Below, piece by piece: positions 25,047 through 33,419 of a stretch of 64,000 nucleotides of DNA. Location: the NCBI RefSeq assembly GCF_004000235.1, contig NZ_RCIO01000002.1, positions 699,501 through 763,500 on the forward strand, read 5' to 3'. How positions within the stretch are numbered: position 1 is the stretch's first letter; each line of letters opens with the position of its first letter. Source of the DNA: Mesorhizobium sp. Z1-4 (lineage in GTDB: Bacteria; Pseudomonadota; Alphaproteobacteria; Rhizobiales; Rhizobiaceae). Under the pieces are notes generated by a model. That model ran no database searches and was not told where the DNA came from. It saw only the letters and a program-made list of their open reading frames with translations. Position numbers and translations under genes: made by a program.

Positions 25047-26165
25047 ATGAACATGCCCGTGAAATCCGTAACCACTCACGAGTCACCGCAAGACGTAAAA
25101 CCCGGCGCCGTGGAGCCCGTCGAAATTGACATTCGCAATGTGTCCCTCTCTTTCGGCGCGACCGAGGTGCTCAAGGGCATCGATCTGAAGATCGAGCCCG
25201 GCGAGTTCTTCGCCTTCCTCGGCCCCTCGGGGTCGGGAAAGTCCACGCTCCTTCGCGCCATTGCCGGCTTCGGCCCCACGCCGAAAGGCCAGATCCTGCT
25301 CGGTGGACAGGACGTGGTCGGCATGGCGCCCTGGAAGCGCAATGTGGGCATGGTATTCCAGAGCTATGCGCTGTGGCCGCATATGAGCGTTGCGCGCAAT
25401 GTTGCATTCGGCCTCGATGAACGCCGTGTGCCGAAGGCTGAGACGGAAAGGCGCGTCAAGGCGGCGCTGGAAATGGTCGGCATGAGCCAATATGCCGAAC
25501 GCTATCCCTCGCAGCTCTCCGGCGGTCAGCAGCAGCGTGTGGCGCTCGCCCGCACCATCGTGGTGGAGCCGCGCGTGCTGCTGCTCGATGAACCGCTCTC
25601 CAATCTGGATGCAAATCTGCGCGTGCAGATGCGGCAGGATCTCCTGAAGCTGCAAAGGCGGCTTGGCATCACCACCATCTTCGTGACCCACGATCAGGAG
25701 GAAGCCAACACGATCTGTGATCGCATCGCGGTCATGGCCGACGGCGTGGTTCAGCAGGTCGGGCGGCCGGATGATGTTTATGACACACCGGCGAACGCCT
25801 TTGTGGCCAGTTTCCTCGGCACGGCCAACGTTCTGGAAGGCAGCGTCAGGAAAGAGGCTGGCGGCAGTGTTTTCGTCCTGCATTCGGGCATTGCCCTGCC
25901 ATGCGCGGAAAATGCCAGCCCGGGCGCCGGCAAGCTCGTGCTCAGACCTCAGAGCATTTCGTTCGGCGGAAGCAGCGAAAACGGCCTCAAGGGAACGGTT
26001 ATGTCGGCCGAATTTCTCGGCGGGATGATCCGCTACGCCATCGACGTTGCTGGCCAGACGCTACTTGTCGACGAGGTTCACACAAGGGGTCATGGACGGC
26101 GAAAAGCGGGCGAGCAGGTCAGCCTGAAAGTGCGCCATCAGGAAGGAGTTCTGATCGGTGGCTGA
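25047..26165 (+). CDS. ABC transporter ATP-binding protein (FbpC/PotA type)
   Basis: 372 residues from an ATG following GGGGGAGG, one base after the permease stop. Nucleotide-binding domain: Walker A GPSGSGKST, Q-loop VFQSYALWPHMSV, signature LSGGQQQRVALAR, Walker B VLLLDEPLSNLD, switch IFVTHDQEEA. After residue about 270 there is a TOBE-type regulatory domain (KLVLRPQSISF, GTVMSAEFLGG, LLVDEV). It energises uptake through the permease at 23318. Confidence 0.95.
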   Translation: MNMPVKSVTTHESPQDVKPGAVEPVEIDIRNVSLSFGATEVLKGIDLKIEPGEFFAFLGPSGSGKSTLLRAIAGFGPTPKGQILLGGQDVVGMAPWKRNVGMVFQSYALWPHMSVARNVAFGLDERRVPKAETERRVKAALEMVGMSQYAERYPSQLSGGQQQRVALARTIVVEPRVLLLDEPLSNLDANLRVQMRQDLLKLQRRLGITTIFVTHDQEEANTICDRIAVMADGVVQQVGRPDDVYDTPANAFVASFLGTANVLEGSVRKEAGGSVFVLHSGIALPCAENASPGAGKLVLRPQSISFGGSSENGLKGTVMSAEFLGGMIRYAIDVAGQTLLVDEVHTRGHGRRKAGEQVSLKVRHQEGVLIGG

Positions 26166-26883
26166 CGGCATGCTCGCTGCCGGCCCTGGCCATGCCGATG
26201 GCGCATCGGAAGAGCTTTCCGCGACTGGCAGGTACCCGCAAATCCTGCTCATTCGCCACGGAGAAACGCAGTGGAACCGGCACCGCCGGCTTCAAGGGCG
26301 CATGGACGCGCCCTTGACGCTTAACGGTACGCGGCAGTGTCTTGCCGTTGCTACGGCTGCTGAGGCACATCTTCGTTCCCTGTCCCCCAATCCACGCTTC
26401 TGGGTAAGTCCGCTCGGGCGTGCACGGCAGACGGCCTCTATTCTCGCGGATTGCTGGGGCATCGAATTCGAGCGTTTCGTCGAGGCTCCCGAGATCGCCG
26501 AGCGTGCTTATGGAGCGTGGGAGGGAAGCACTCTGAACGAGGTGAAGGCAGAGAAGCCGGGAGAGTTCGATGCATACGCCGCCGATCCATGGGGGTATCG
26601 GGTGCATGGCGGCGAGAGCAAGGATGAGCTCTTCGCGCGGATCAAAGCCTGGCTTGATCGCCTCGACCAACGGCAGGCGCATGTCGTCGTGACGCATAGC
26701 GGCTGCTTCAGGGCTCTCCGCGCCCTCTATACGGACGCATCGCGGGCAGTGATCGATGCCTATCGCGAACCGCAGACCACGGCATTTCTGCTTCAACCGG
26801 CCGGTGAAAAGGAGATCGTTCCGACCGCCGCACTTCTCAGAACATGCGGTGTCGAAGGTGCTGGATACTCCGTGGAGATATAG
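26158..26883 (+). CDS. Histidine phosphatase family (phosphoglycerate mutase-like) protein
   Basis: 241 residues if started at GTG 26158 (AAGGAG upstream), overlapping the ATPase gene by 8 bases; ATG 26170 is an alternative. The catalytic core is complete: LLIRHGETQWN with phospho-accepting His and the arginine, RRLQGRMDAPLT, SPLGRARQTA (second arginine), EIAERAYGAWEG (proton donor Glu) and VVVTHSGCFRAL (second His). It lacks a signal peptide, so it is cytosolic. As last gene of a PgtC-like ABC operon it may dephosphorylate the imported phospho-compound (inference). It could also be a general phosphatase. Confidence 0.88.
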   Translation: MADGMLAAGPGHADGASEELSATGRYPQILLIRHGETQWNRHRRLQGRMDAPLTLNGTRQCLAVATAAEAHLRSLSPNPRFWVSPLGRARQTASILADCWGIEFERFVEAPEIAERAYGAWEGSTLNEVKAEKPGEFDAYAADPWGYRVHGGESKDELFARIKAWLDRLDQRQAHVVVTHSGCFRALRALYTDASRAVIDAYREPQTTAFLLQPAGEKEIVPTAALLRTCGVEGAGYSVEI

Positions 26884-26973
26884 CGCGGTCCAAAGGCATG
26901 CCCCAACAGCGGTTCACTTTATCCCGGTTGATGGCGAGGGTCTGGCTGGCGTCCGTCGGGCGCGTGAGCAGTG

Positions 26974-28038
26974 TCAGTGCGCTTTGGAGATCACCAGTGC
27001 GTCCTTTGGTTCCCAGCCGACTATGACCTCCTGGCCGACCGCGAAACTAGGTGCGTCGCGGTCCTGGTATCGCACCAGTATCCTGGCCCCATCCGTTTCC
27101 ACGGCATAGGCGGTGGATTCGCCCAGGAAGGTTGCCTCGGCAACCGTGCCGGTCAGGCTATTGGCTTTTGAAGCGCTCTCGGTCGAGATGCGAAGCTTTT
27201 CGGGGCGCAGAAGCACATGAACGGGTGTGCCGGCAGGCACTCCCTTTGCGTCGGCATCGAGCCACATGCCCGAACGAAGGCGCACTCTGTTCCCGGCCTC
27301 TGCAACCTCGCCATCCAGCAGGTTGGAATCGCCGACGAACTTGGCAACGAAGGATGCGGTCGGGTTGCGGTACAGGGTAACCGGATCGGCGACCTGCACG
27401 AACCGTCCCCCGCGCATGACGGCAACGCGGTCGGACATCGCCAGCGCCTCGTCCTGATCGTGGGTAACATAGATCACCGTCACGCCAAGCGTACGCTGAA
27501 TGCGCTTAATTTCGCTTTTCATGTGGTCGCGCAGATTGCGGTCGAGCGCGCCAAGCGGCTCGTCCATAAGCAGAAGCCGCGGTTCGAAAACGATTGCCCG
27601 GGCCAGTGCCACGCGCTGCTGCTGTCCCCCCGAAAGCTCGGATGGGTAGCGGGTTTCGTAGCCGACGAGCTGCACGATCTCCATTGCCCGGCGCACCTTC
27701 TCGGCGATCAGCTGCGCAGGCGTGTTGCGCACTTCGAGCGGGAAGCCGACATTCTCCGCGATCGTCATGTGCGGAAACAGTGCGTAGTTCTGAAAGACCA
27801 TGCCAACGTTTCGCTTGAATGCCGGCACATTGGTCATGGAATCGGCGTCGAAAAGAATTTCGCCGCCTGAGGCCATTTCGAAGCCCGCAATAAGGCGCAG
27901 CAGTGTCGATTTTCCGCAGCCGGAAGGACCAAGCAGGGTGAAGAATTCGCCCGCCTTGACGCTCAGATCGATGCCGTCCACCGCACTGACGCTTCCGTAG
28001 TTCTTCTTCAGGGATTTCAGGGTCAGAGCGGTAGTCAT
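26974..28038 (-). CDS. ABC transporter ATP-binding protein (PotA-like)
   Basis: 354 residues from an ATG with GGAG 7 bases upstream; the longer open frame only shadows the permease gene. Walker A GPSGCGKST, Q-loop VFQNYALFPHMTI, signature LSGGQQQRVALAR, Walker B LLLMDEPLGALD, switch IYVTHDQDEA. C-terminal TOBE domain from about residue 275 (VHVLLRPEKLRIS, GTVAEATFLGEST). The MALPHMTI-type Q-loop and TOBE domain are typical of spermidine/putrescine-class importers. Overlaps the permease stop by 4 bases. Confidence 0.95.
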   Translation of the reverse strand: MTTALTLKSLKKNYGSVSAVDGIDLSVKAGEFFTLLGPSGCGKSTLLRLIAGFEMASGGEILFDADSMTNVPAFKRNVGMVFQNYALFPHMTIAENVGFPLEVRNTPAQLIAEKVRRAMEIVQLVGYETRYPSELSGGQQQRVALARAIVFEPRLLLMDEPLGALDRNLRDHMKSEIKRIQRTLGVTVIYVTHDQDEALAMSDRVAVMRGGRFVQVADPVTLYRNPTASFVAKFVGDSNLLDGEVAEAGNRVRLRSGMWLDADAKGVPAGTPVHVLLRPEKLRISTESASKANSLTGTVAEATFLGESTAYAVETDGARILVRYQDRDAPSFAVGQEVIVGWEPKDALVISKAH

Positions 28039-29903
28039 GTCGTAACTCCATCCAGGCTGGTGTCTTCTTGTGCAGTACCGCTTCGTTTTTCGCGCCTGAG
28101 CTTGAGCCAGAACCCAAGCATCAGGACCGCAATGACGCCGGTGATGATCATGCTTGAGGCAGCGCTGATAACCGGGTCGATGGCGATGGTGATATCGGCC
28201 CAGAATTGCAGCGGCAGCGTGCGCGGCAGACGGCCCAGCAGGAAAAGCGTGACGATGAGTTCGTCGAACGAAACGAGGAAGGCGAGCAGCGCCGAGGTTG
28301 TGATTGCCGGCCACAGGAGTGGCAACGTGATCCGGCGCAACACAGTCCGTCGCTTGGCGCCAAGCGATGCAGCGGCAAGCTCAAGGTTGATGTCGAGGCC
28401 CCGCATTGCCGTTGTCAGAACGATAATCGCATAGGGCGCGGCCATCACGGTATGGGCTATCACGATACCGGTAAGGGTGCCCATCAGGCCGAGTGCCAGA
28501 AAGTGGCCGTAAAACGCGATGGCGAGAATGATGTGGGGCGTCATCAGCGGCCCGATCATGAAAAAGAACAGTGCCCGCTTGGCGACCAGCTTGTAGCGTA
28601 CGATGAGCATCGCGCCCGCCACACCGGCGATGATCGACAGAATGCTCGTCGCCACGCCGATCAGGACGCTCATCACTACCGCATTCTGCCACACCGAACT
28701 CGTCAGGAATTTCTCGTACCACTGAAGCGAGAATCCGGGCGGCGGGAACACGAGGTAGGAGGACGAGCTGAACGAGACCAGGATCACAATCGGCAGAGGT
28801 GCGATGAGAAAGATCATCACCAGCACCAGAAATGTGCGCAAGGTCACGTGGCGCCACCGGGCGAAAGGCCTTACGGCGACCTCGAACAGAAGGCGGGGCC
28901 ACGGAAGGATGCGCTTGCGCAATGCTGCAAGCGCTGCGCTCGCGCGGCGCCTCAGGCCGCTACCGTTTGCGCCACGGCTTTCCGCATCGTCCAGCTTGAC
29001 CGCCCAGATCGTCTCGAGCGGCGTGATCAGACCGGCCACAAGCAGAAGGAAAATCGTCACGATCAGCAGCGAGGTTGCGAGAACCGCCCCGAACTGTGGA
29101 TTGAGCAGAATGCTTGTCTGCGTGACGATAAGCTGGGTGATCATCGTGTCCGAGGGCCCACCCAGAAGTGCGGGGGTGATGTAGAAGCCGATCGACAGAA
29201 TGAAGACCAATACCGCGGCGGCGATGATGCCGGGCACGCTGAGCGGAAAATAGACCCGCGTAAATGCTTTCACCGGGTCGGCGCCCAGCACGGATGCCGC
29301 TTGTGTCAGGCGACGGTCGATCTGCACCATCGTGGCAAACATGGTGAAGACCGCGACCGGCATCAGCACGTTCACCATGCCTGCGTAGACGGCGAAGCTG
29401 GTATAGAGAAGGCGAAGCGGCTGATCGACGATGCCGAGCCAGTCGAGCACCGTGTTGATCAGCCCCTGGCGCCCGAAAATGATGATCCAGGCATAGGTGC
29501 GGATCAGAATTGCCGTGAACAGCGGGATTGCGAGCATCGTCGCGATGAGCGCGACGGTTCCAGGCTTTGCGCGCGACATGACATATGCGACGGGGTATCC
29601 GATCACAACGCTGGAAACCATGGTCCAGAAAGCGATCGCGATCGTCCTCAGGAAGACATCGACATATGGTCCGTTTTCGGCGTCCAGCATGCGCTGAAAA
29701 CCGGAGAAATCGAAATCCGTTCCGCCGATACTCGTCCACAGCACGTCGAAGAGCGGATAAGCGAAGAAGCCGCCGAACAGGACAACAATGAGCAACCACG
29801 GCACCGCGCGTGCCACCCTGCCTGCCAGGTACTCGAACCTGGCGTTCGAAGCCCGGTCGGATTGGCCGTCGCCACCCATATGATTAGCCGTCAGCTCGCT
29901 CAC
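28035..29903 (-). CDS. ABC transporter permease, PotB and PotC halves fused
   Basis: 622 residues from a GTG with GGAG 8 bases upstream (ATG at 29880 is an alternative). Segments 1-6 form a PotB-like half with EAA loop LTQAASVLGADPVKAFTRVYFPLSVPG. A linker of about 70 basic residues (LRRRASAALAALRKRILPW) leads to a PotC-like half with LELAAASLGAKRRTVLRRITLPLLWP. PotB and PotC are normally separate proteins, so the fusion with a long linker is uncommon. It is divergent from the D-cysteine desulfhydrase-like gene and the binding protein at 31210. Confidence 0.92.
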   Translation of the reverse strand: MSELTANHMGGDGQSDRASNARFEYLAGRVARAVPWLLIVVLFGGFFAYPLFDVLWTSIGGTDFDFSGFQRMLDAENGPYVDVFLRTIAIAFWTMVSSVVIGYPVAYVMSRAKPGTVALIATMLAIPLFTAILIRTYAWIIIFGRQGLINTVLDWLGIVDQPLRLLYTSFAVYAGMVNVLMPVAVFTMFATMVQIDRRLTQAASVLGADPVKAFTRVYFPLSVPGIIAAAVLVFILSIGFYITPALLGGPSDTMITQLIVTQTSILLNPQFGAVLATSLLIVTIFLLLVAGLITPLETIWAVKLDDAESRGANGSGLRRRASAALAALRKRILPWPRLLFEVAVRPFARWRHVTLRTFLVLVMIFLIAPLPIVILVSFSSSSYLVFPPPGFSLQWYEKFLTSSVWQNAVVMSVLIGVATSILSIIAGVAGAMLIVRYKLVAKRALFFFMIGPLMTPHIILAIAFYGHFLALGLMGTLTGIVIAHTVMAAPYAIIVLTTAMRGLDINLELAAASLGAKRRTVLRRITLPLLWPAITTSALLAFLVSFDELIVTLFLLGRLPRTLPLQFWADITIAIDPVISAASSMIITGVIAVLMLGFWLKLRREKRSGTAQEDTSLDGVTT

Positions 29904-30141
29904 CAGCGCTTCTCCACCCGTCTTCCTCCTGCCATTCGCGCGGACCATAGGCACGCGTGATCGAGCGGTGCCAATAACAAAACTGGATCGCGGCAGGGAC
30001 AAATTCGCGATTAGCCAAAATGCAGAGCCACTTCCACAGTGTGTGAAACGGACAGCGGCCTCCGGAAGGCGGTTGTCAAATGGATGCGAATTGAACGGAT
30101 GCCGGACCGACAGGCGCGGTGCGGAAATGAAGGACCTGCCA
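29904..30141. other. Divergent spacer between permease and D-cysteine desulfhydrase-like genes
   Basis: This 238-base spacer must hold the promoters of both operons. I found no strong palindrome or clear -35/-10 pair. The LysR regulator at 34688 is a candidate controller, but no T-N11-A box is convincing. Confidence 0.35.
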
Positions 30142-31164
30142 ATGATGAGTTTAGCGAAGATAGATCGGCCGCGGCTTGAATTCTGTCATATCCCGACGCC
30201 GCTGGAGCCGCTCCCGCGCCTCACCAAACATTTGGGCGGGCCGAATATCTTCGTCAAACGCGACGACTGCACCGGATTGGCCGGTGGCGGCAACAAGTCG
30301 CGCAAGCTTGAATACATCTTTGCCGACGTTCTGAAGGCGGAAGCCGATGTGATTGTCACGCAGGGCGACGTGCAGTCCAACCATGTGCGTCAGACATCGG
30401 CTGCAGCGGCGAGATTCGGCATCGAATGCCACGGTATTCTCGGGCGGCGCGTCGAGGACACAATGCCGGATTTCCAGTTCGAAAAGGAATCCGGCAACGT
30501 CTTCCTCGACAATCTCTTCGGCGCGCATCTGCATTATGTCCCGGGCGACACCGACATGGATCTGGCGCTGCAGGAGCATGCCGAGGCGCTGCGCAGGAAA
30601 GGCCGAAAGCCTTACATCATTCCCGGCGGAGGCAATACACCGCTGGGCGCGATGGGGTATGTGCGCTGTGCGCACGAACTGCTGGGTCAGGCCCGCGACA
30701 TCAATCTGGAAATCGACCACTTAGTGCATACGACCGGCGGTACTACGACGCAGGTGGGCCTGCTTGTCGGTCTTCACAGCCTGCAAAGCTCGGTCAATGT
30801 CTACGGCGTGAGTTCGAGCAAGCCGAAGGCCGTGCAGGAAGAAAAAATGAAGGGCCTGTGTGCCGACCTGATGGCATTTGCGGGTATCGACGGGGAAATC
30901 CCGCCGGAAACGATTGTGGCCGATAGCGATTTCATCGGTCCTGCCTACGGTGTCCCGGCCAAAGAGACGATCGAGGCAATCGAGCTTGTCGCCCGGCTGG
31001 AGGGCATCCTCCTCGACCCCGTCTATACGGGCAAGAGCATGGCCGGCCTCATCGCGCTGATCCGCAGAGGACACTTCAAGGCAGGTGAGAACGTCGTCTA
31101 CCTGCACACGGGCGGCACACCGGCGCTTTTCGCATACACGCAGAGCTTCGATTTCAATCGCTAA
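30142..31164 (+). CDS. D-cysteine desulfhydrase / ACC deaminase family PLP enzyme
   Basis: 340 residues from an ATG with AAGGA 8 bases upstream; an ATG at 30127 is an alternative. It is a fold-type II PLP enzyme. The PLP lysine lies in GGGNKSRKLEYI, followed by VTQGDVQSNHVRQTSAAAARFG (substrate-binding S-N-H) and phosphate loop VHTTGGTTTQVGLLVG. C-terminal DPVYTGKSMAGL and LHTGGTPALFAY are typical of D-cysteine desulfhydrase and 1-aminocyclopropane-1-carboxylate deaminase. Which substrate is used cannot be read from sequence. It precedes a polyamine-type binding protein by 45 bases, so the imported compound may be a D-amino acid or small cyclic amino acid (inference). Confidence 0.9.
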   Translation: MMSLAKIDRPRLEFCHIPTPLEPLPRLTKHLGGPNIFVKRDDCTGLAGGGNKSRKLEYIFADVLKAEADVIVTQGDVQSNHVRQTSAAAARFGIECHGILGRRVEDTMPDFQFEKESGNVFLDNLFGAHLHYVPGDTDMDLALQEHAEALRRKGRKPYIIPGGGNTPLGAMGYVRCAHELLGQARDINLEIDHLVHTTGGTTTQVGLLVGLHSLQSSVNVYGVSSSKPKAVQEEKMKGLCADLMAFAGIDGEIPPETIVADSDFIGPAYGVPAKETIEAIELVARLEGILLDPVYTGKSMAGLIALIRRGHFKAGENVVYLHTGGTPALFAYTQSFDFNR

Positions 31165-31209
31165 CGTCCGCGTTGGCGCACCATGAACCAACCAAGGGAG
31201 GTATTTTTG

Positions 31210-32322
31210 ATGACAAGTCGACTGACGTCAGGACCAGCGAGGCGCTATTTGTGTGCCGCAGCTGCGATCGCGATAAGTGCGGGAATGGCTTCCGCTCCGG
31301 CACTGGCTGAGGCCCCTTCGCTCAAGGGAGAGGGCGAGATCGTGTTCCCCACGCTTGGAGGAAGCTGGGAAGACGCGCTCAAGAGAGCATTCTTCGAACC
31401 CTTCACCGCCGAAACAGGCATCGAAGTCGTGATCGTTCCGGAGGACCATGCGAAGCTGATGGCTTCGACGAAGGCAGGCCAGCCGTATGCCGATCTGACC
31501 TCGCTTTCCGGCGGTATGCTTGAGGCGTGGGTGCGCGACGGCATCCTCGGCGAAATCGACTACAAATATTTCGATCCCGAAGTCATCGAGAACATCCCGG
31601 AAGTCTGGCGCAGGGACCACGGCGTGGGTCGCGTCGTCTACTCCATGGTCATGGCGTGGAACACGGATGCATACAAAACCGCCCCTGCTAACTGGGCTGA
31701 ATTCTTCGATCAGTCGAAGTTCTCTGGTCCCCGCGGTTTTGCCGCCTGCGACAAGATCGTCGACGGTGCGGATCTTGAGATCGCGCTCATGGCTGACGGT
31801 GTTCCATTCGACGAGATCTACCCGATCGACATGGACCGCGCGTTTGCCAAGCTGGAAAGCCTGAAAAAGGACGTCAGCAAATGGTGGACGTCCGGTAGCC
31901 AGCAGGCTCAGGGTCTCGTAGCCGGCGAATTCGATGCGACGACGGCCTACAATGGCCGCATCTACCGCGCCATCAAGGACGGTGCTCCGGTCAATTTCAC
32001 CTGGAACCAGTCGGTCCAGATGTACGACTACATGGTCGTCATGAAGGACTCACCCAACTACGACAATGTGATGAAGTTCATGGCGTTCTTCTCGCGTCCG
32101 GACCGCCAGGCGGAGTACGCGCGCATCCAGACAGGTGGCCCCACCAACGCCAAGACATTCGAATATGTCGATGCCGAGCTGGCCAAGTGGCTGCCGGGCA
32201 ATCCCGAGCACAAGGACAAGGTTCTGGTTCAGGATTACTCCTGGTGGGCACAGGCGGACGAGCAGGGGCGGACCAACTGGGAACGCGCCGTGGAACGCTG
32301 CACCAAGCTGCTCTCCAACTAG
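31210..32322 (+). CDS. ABC transporter substrate-binding protein (PotD/PotF-like)
   Basis: 370 residues from an ATG 9 bases after GGGAGG. Signal peptide YLCAAAAIAISAGMASAPALA. The mature protein has IVFPTLGGSWEDALKRAFFEPF, then TGIEVVIVPED, YADLTSLSGGMLEAW, VYSMVMAWNTDAY and FSGPRGFAACDK. These fit cluster D periplasmic proteins that serve polyamine-class importers. It belongs with the ATPase (26974) and fused permease (28035), which are divergently encoded. A terminator-like hairpin follows. Confidence 0.92.
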   Translation: MTSRLTSGPARRYLCAAAAIAISAGMASAPALAEAPSLKGEGEIVFPTLGGSWEDALKRAFFEPFTAETGIEVVIVPEDHAKLMASTKAGQPYADLTSLSGGMLEAWVRDGILGEIDYKYFDPEVIENIPEVWRRDHGVGRVVYSMVMAWNTDAYKTAPANWAEFFDQSKFSGPRGFAACDKIVDGADLEIALMADGVPFDEIYPIDMDRAFAKLESLKKDVSKWWTSGSQQAQGLVAGEFDATTAYNGRIYRAIKDGAPVNFTWNQSVQMYDYMVVMKDSPNYDNVMKFMAFFSRPDRQAEYARIQTGGPTNAKTFEYVDAELAKWLPGNPEHKDKVLVQDYSWWAQADEQGRTNWERAVERCTKLLSN

Positions 32323-32335
32323 CCTCGGCAATTGA

Positions 32336-32371
32336 AGGCAGGCGGTTGCCCAAGGCCGCCTGCCTCTTTTC
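32336..32371 (+). terminator. Stem-loop with T-rich tail after the binding-protein gene
   Basis: AGGCAGGCGG and CCGCCTGCCT form a 10-base-pair stem with a 10-base loop, followed by CTTTTC. It ends about 32 bases before the next start codon, so it may lower readthrough into the hydrolase gene rather than block it. Confidence 0.6.
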
Positions 32372-32402
32372 CTCTCCCCACGATTTCAAGCAGACAAACG
32401 CC

Positions 32403-33395
32403 GTGAATCTCGTTTCCGAAGCAGCCGCAGCCACCGATAGTGTTCAATGCGTGGTGCGCAAAGGCAGCCTGCAGTTCCCCCATCCGGCATTGTCCGGACA
32501 CAACTGGCCGGTGCTTGAGGTCATCGCGCCACTGCCAGGGCCACGCGTCTGTGTGATGGCCGGTATGCACGTCAACGAAGTCTGCGGAATCGAGGCCGCC
32601 TTCCGCCTCGCCGATGCGCTGCCGGGGCTGCTGACCCATGGCCAAGTTTCGATCGTTCCGTTCGTGAACATGCCGGCACTGAGCGCGCGCACCGAGTACT
32701 ACTGCCCGGTCGACGGCAAGAACATCAACTGGCAGTTTCCCGGTGACCTGCAAGGCAGCTTCAGCGAGCAACTCGCCGATGCGCTGCTCAACCACTGGGT
32801 GGGTGACGCGGATCTTCTGATTGACCTCCATGGCGGCGACCTTCGCGAGGACATCGCGTCATTCGTGATGTTTCAGGAAACGGCGGACGAAGCGCTAAAC
32901 GCCAGAAACCGCAGTTTGGCGGAGTGTTTCGACGTTGCCTACATGGAACCGCTGCGTCCGAAACTTATGGAGGCGGGCGGCCGCGCCTGCACCGGAAGGG
33001 GTCGGCTGGGCAAGCCGGCGGTGATGAGCGAGGCGGGTGCCAATGGTCTCCTCGACGAGGACTGTGTGGCTATTCACTACGACGGCGTACTAAGGATTCT
33101 GAATGCGCTGGAAATGACCGGCGCGGCTCCAGCTCCGAAAAAACGGCAGCTGGTCGAAGTGCGCGATCGCGCCGGTGTGGAAGCCCCTGCGAGCGGCTTC
33201 CTGAGAACCAGGGTCGAGATTGGCGAGCACGTGGAGAAGGGACAGATCGTGGCCGATATCCGCGACCGCCATGGTTGCGTCGTGCAAATGATCGAGGCGC
33301 CGATCTCCGGCATTACGCTGTTCAAGATCAGCCACCCGCTGGTCAATCGCGGAGAGCGGATCATGAGCTTCGTGCACAGTGTAACAGGGGCCTAG
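32403..33395 (+). CDS. Succinylglutamate desuccinylase/aspartoacylase (AstE/AspA) family hydrolase
   Basis: About 330 residues from a GTG; no strong ribosome site is visible, so the start is the least certain part. Zinc ligands are the H-x-x-E of AGMHVNEVCGIEAAFR and a later histidine in LIDLHGGDLRED. A C-terminal beta domain (residues about 240-325) has the biotinyl-lipoyl-like text SGFLRTRVEIGEHVEKGQIVADI found in this family. Members cut N-acyl amino acids or related amides. In this operon it probably processes the imported compound. It ends at a bidirectional terminator. Confidence 0.82.
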   Translation: MNLVSEAAAATDSVQCVVRKGSLQFPHPALSGHNWPVLEVIAPLPGPRVCVMAGMHVNEVCGIEAAFRLADALPGLLTHGQVSIVPFVNMPALSARTEYYCPVDGKNINWQFPGDLQGSFSEQLADALLNHWVGDADLLIDLHGGDLREDIASFVMFQETADEALNARNRSLAECFDVAYMEPLRPKLMEAGGRACTGRGRLGKPAVMSEAGANGLLDEDCVAIHYDGVLRILNALEMTGAAPAPKKRQLVEVRDRAGVEAPASGFLRTRVEIGEHVEKGQIVADIRDRHGCVVQMIEAPISGITLFKISHPLVNRGERIMSFVHSVTGA

Positions 33396-33419
33396 CAAGC
33401 CCGGCGTCAGCCGGGCTTG
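33396..33419. terminator. Bidirectional terminator between convergent genes
   Basis: CAAGCCCGGC, loop GTCA and GCCGGGCTTG make a perfect 10-base-pair stem. It overlaps the stop of the minus-strand aminotransferase gene at 33407 and directly follows the plus-strand stop at 33395. Confidence 0.75.

Noticed and set aside
23075-25075. Long minus-strand frame opposite the FbpB-like permease
   Set aside because: His/Arg/Asp-rich antisense reading of membrane-segment codons; no supporting features.
28206-29960. Long plus-strand frame opposite the PotB-PotC fusion
   Set aside because: Same reason: the antisense reading of a hydrophobic protein gives a charged shadow.
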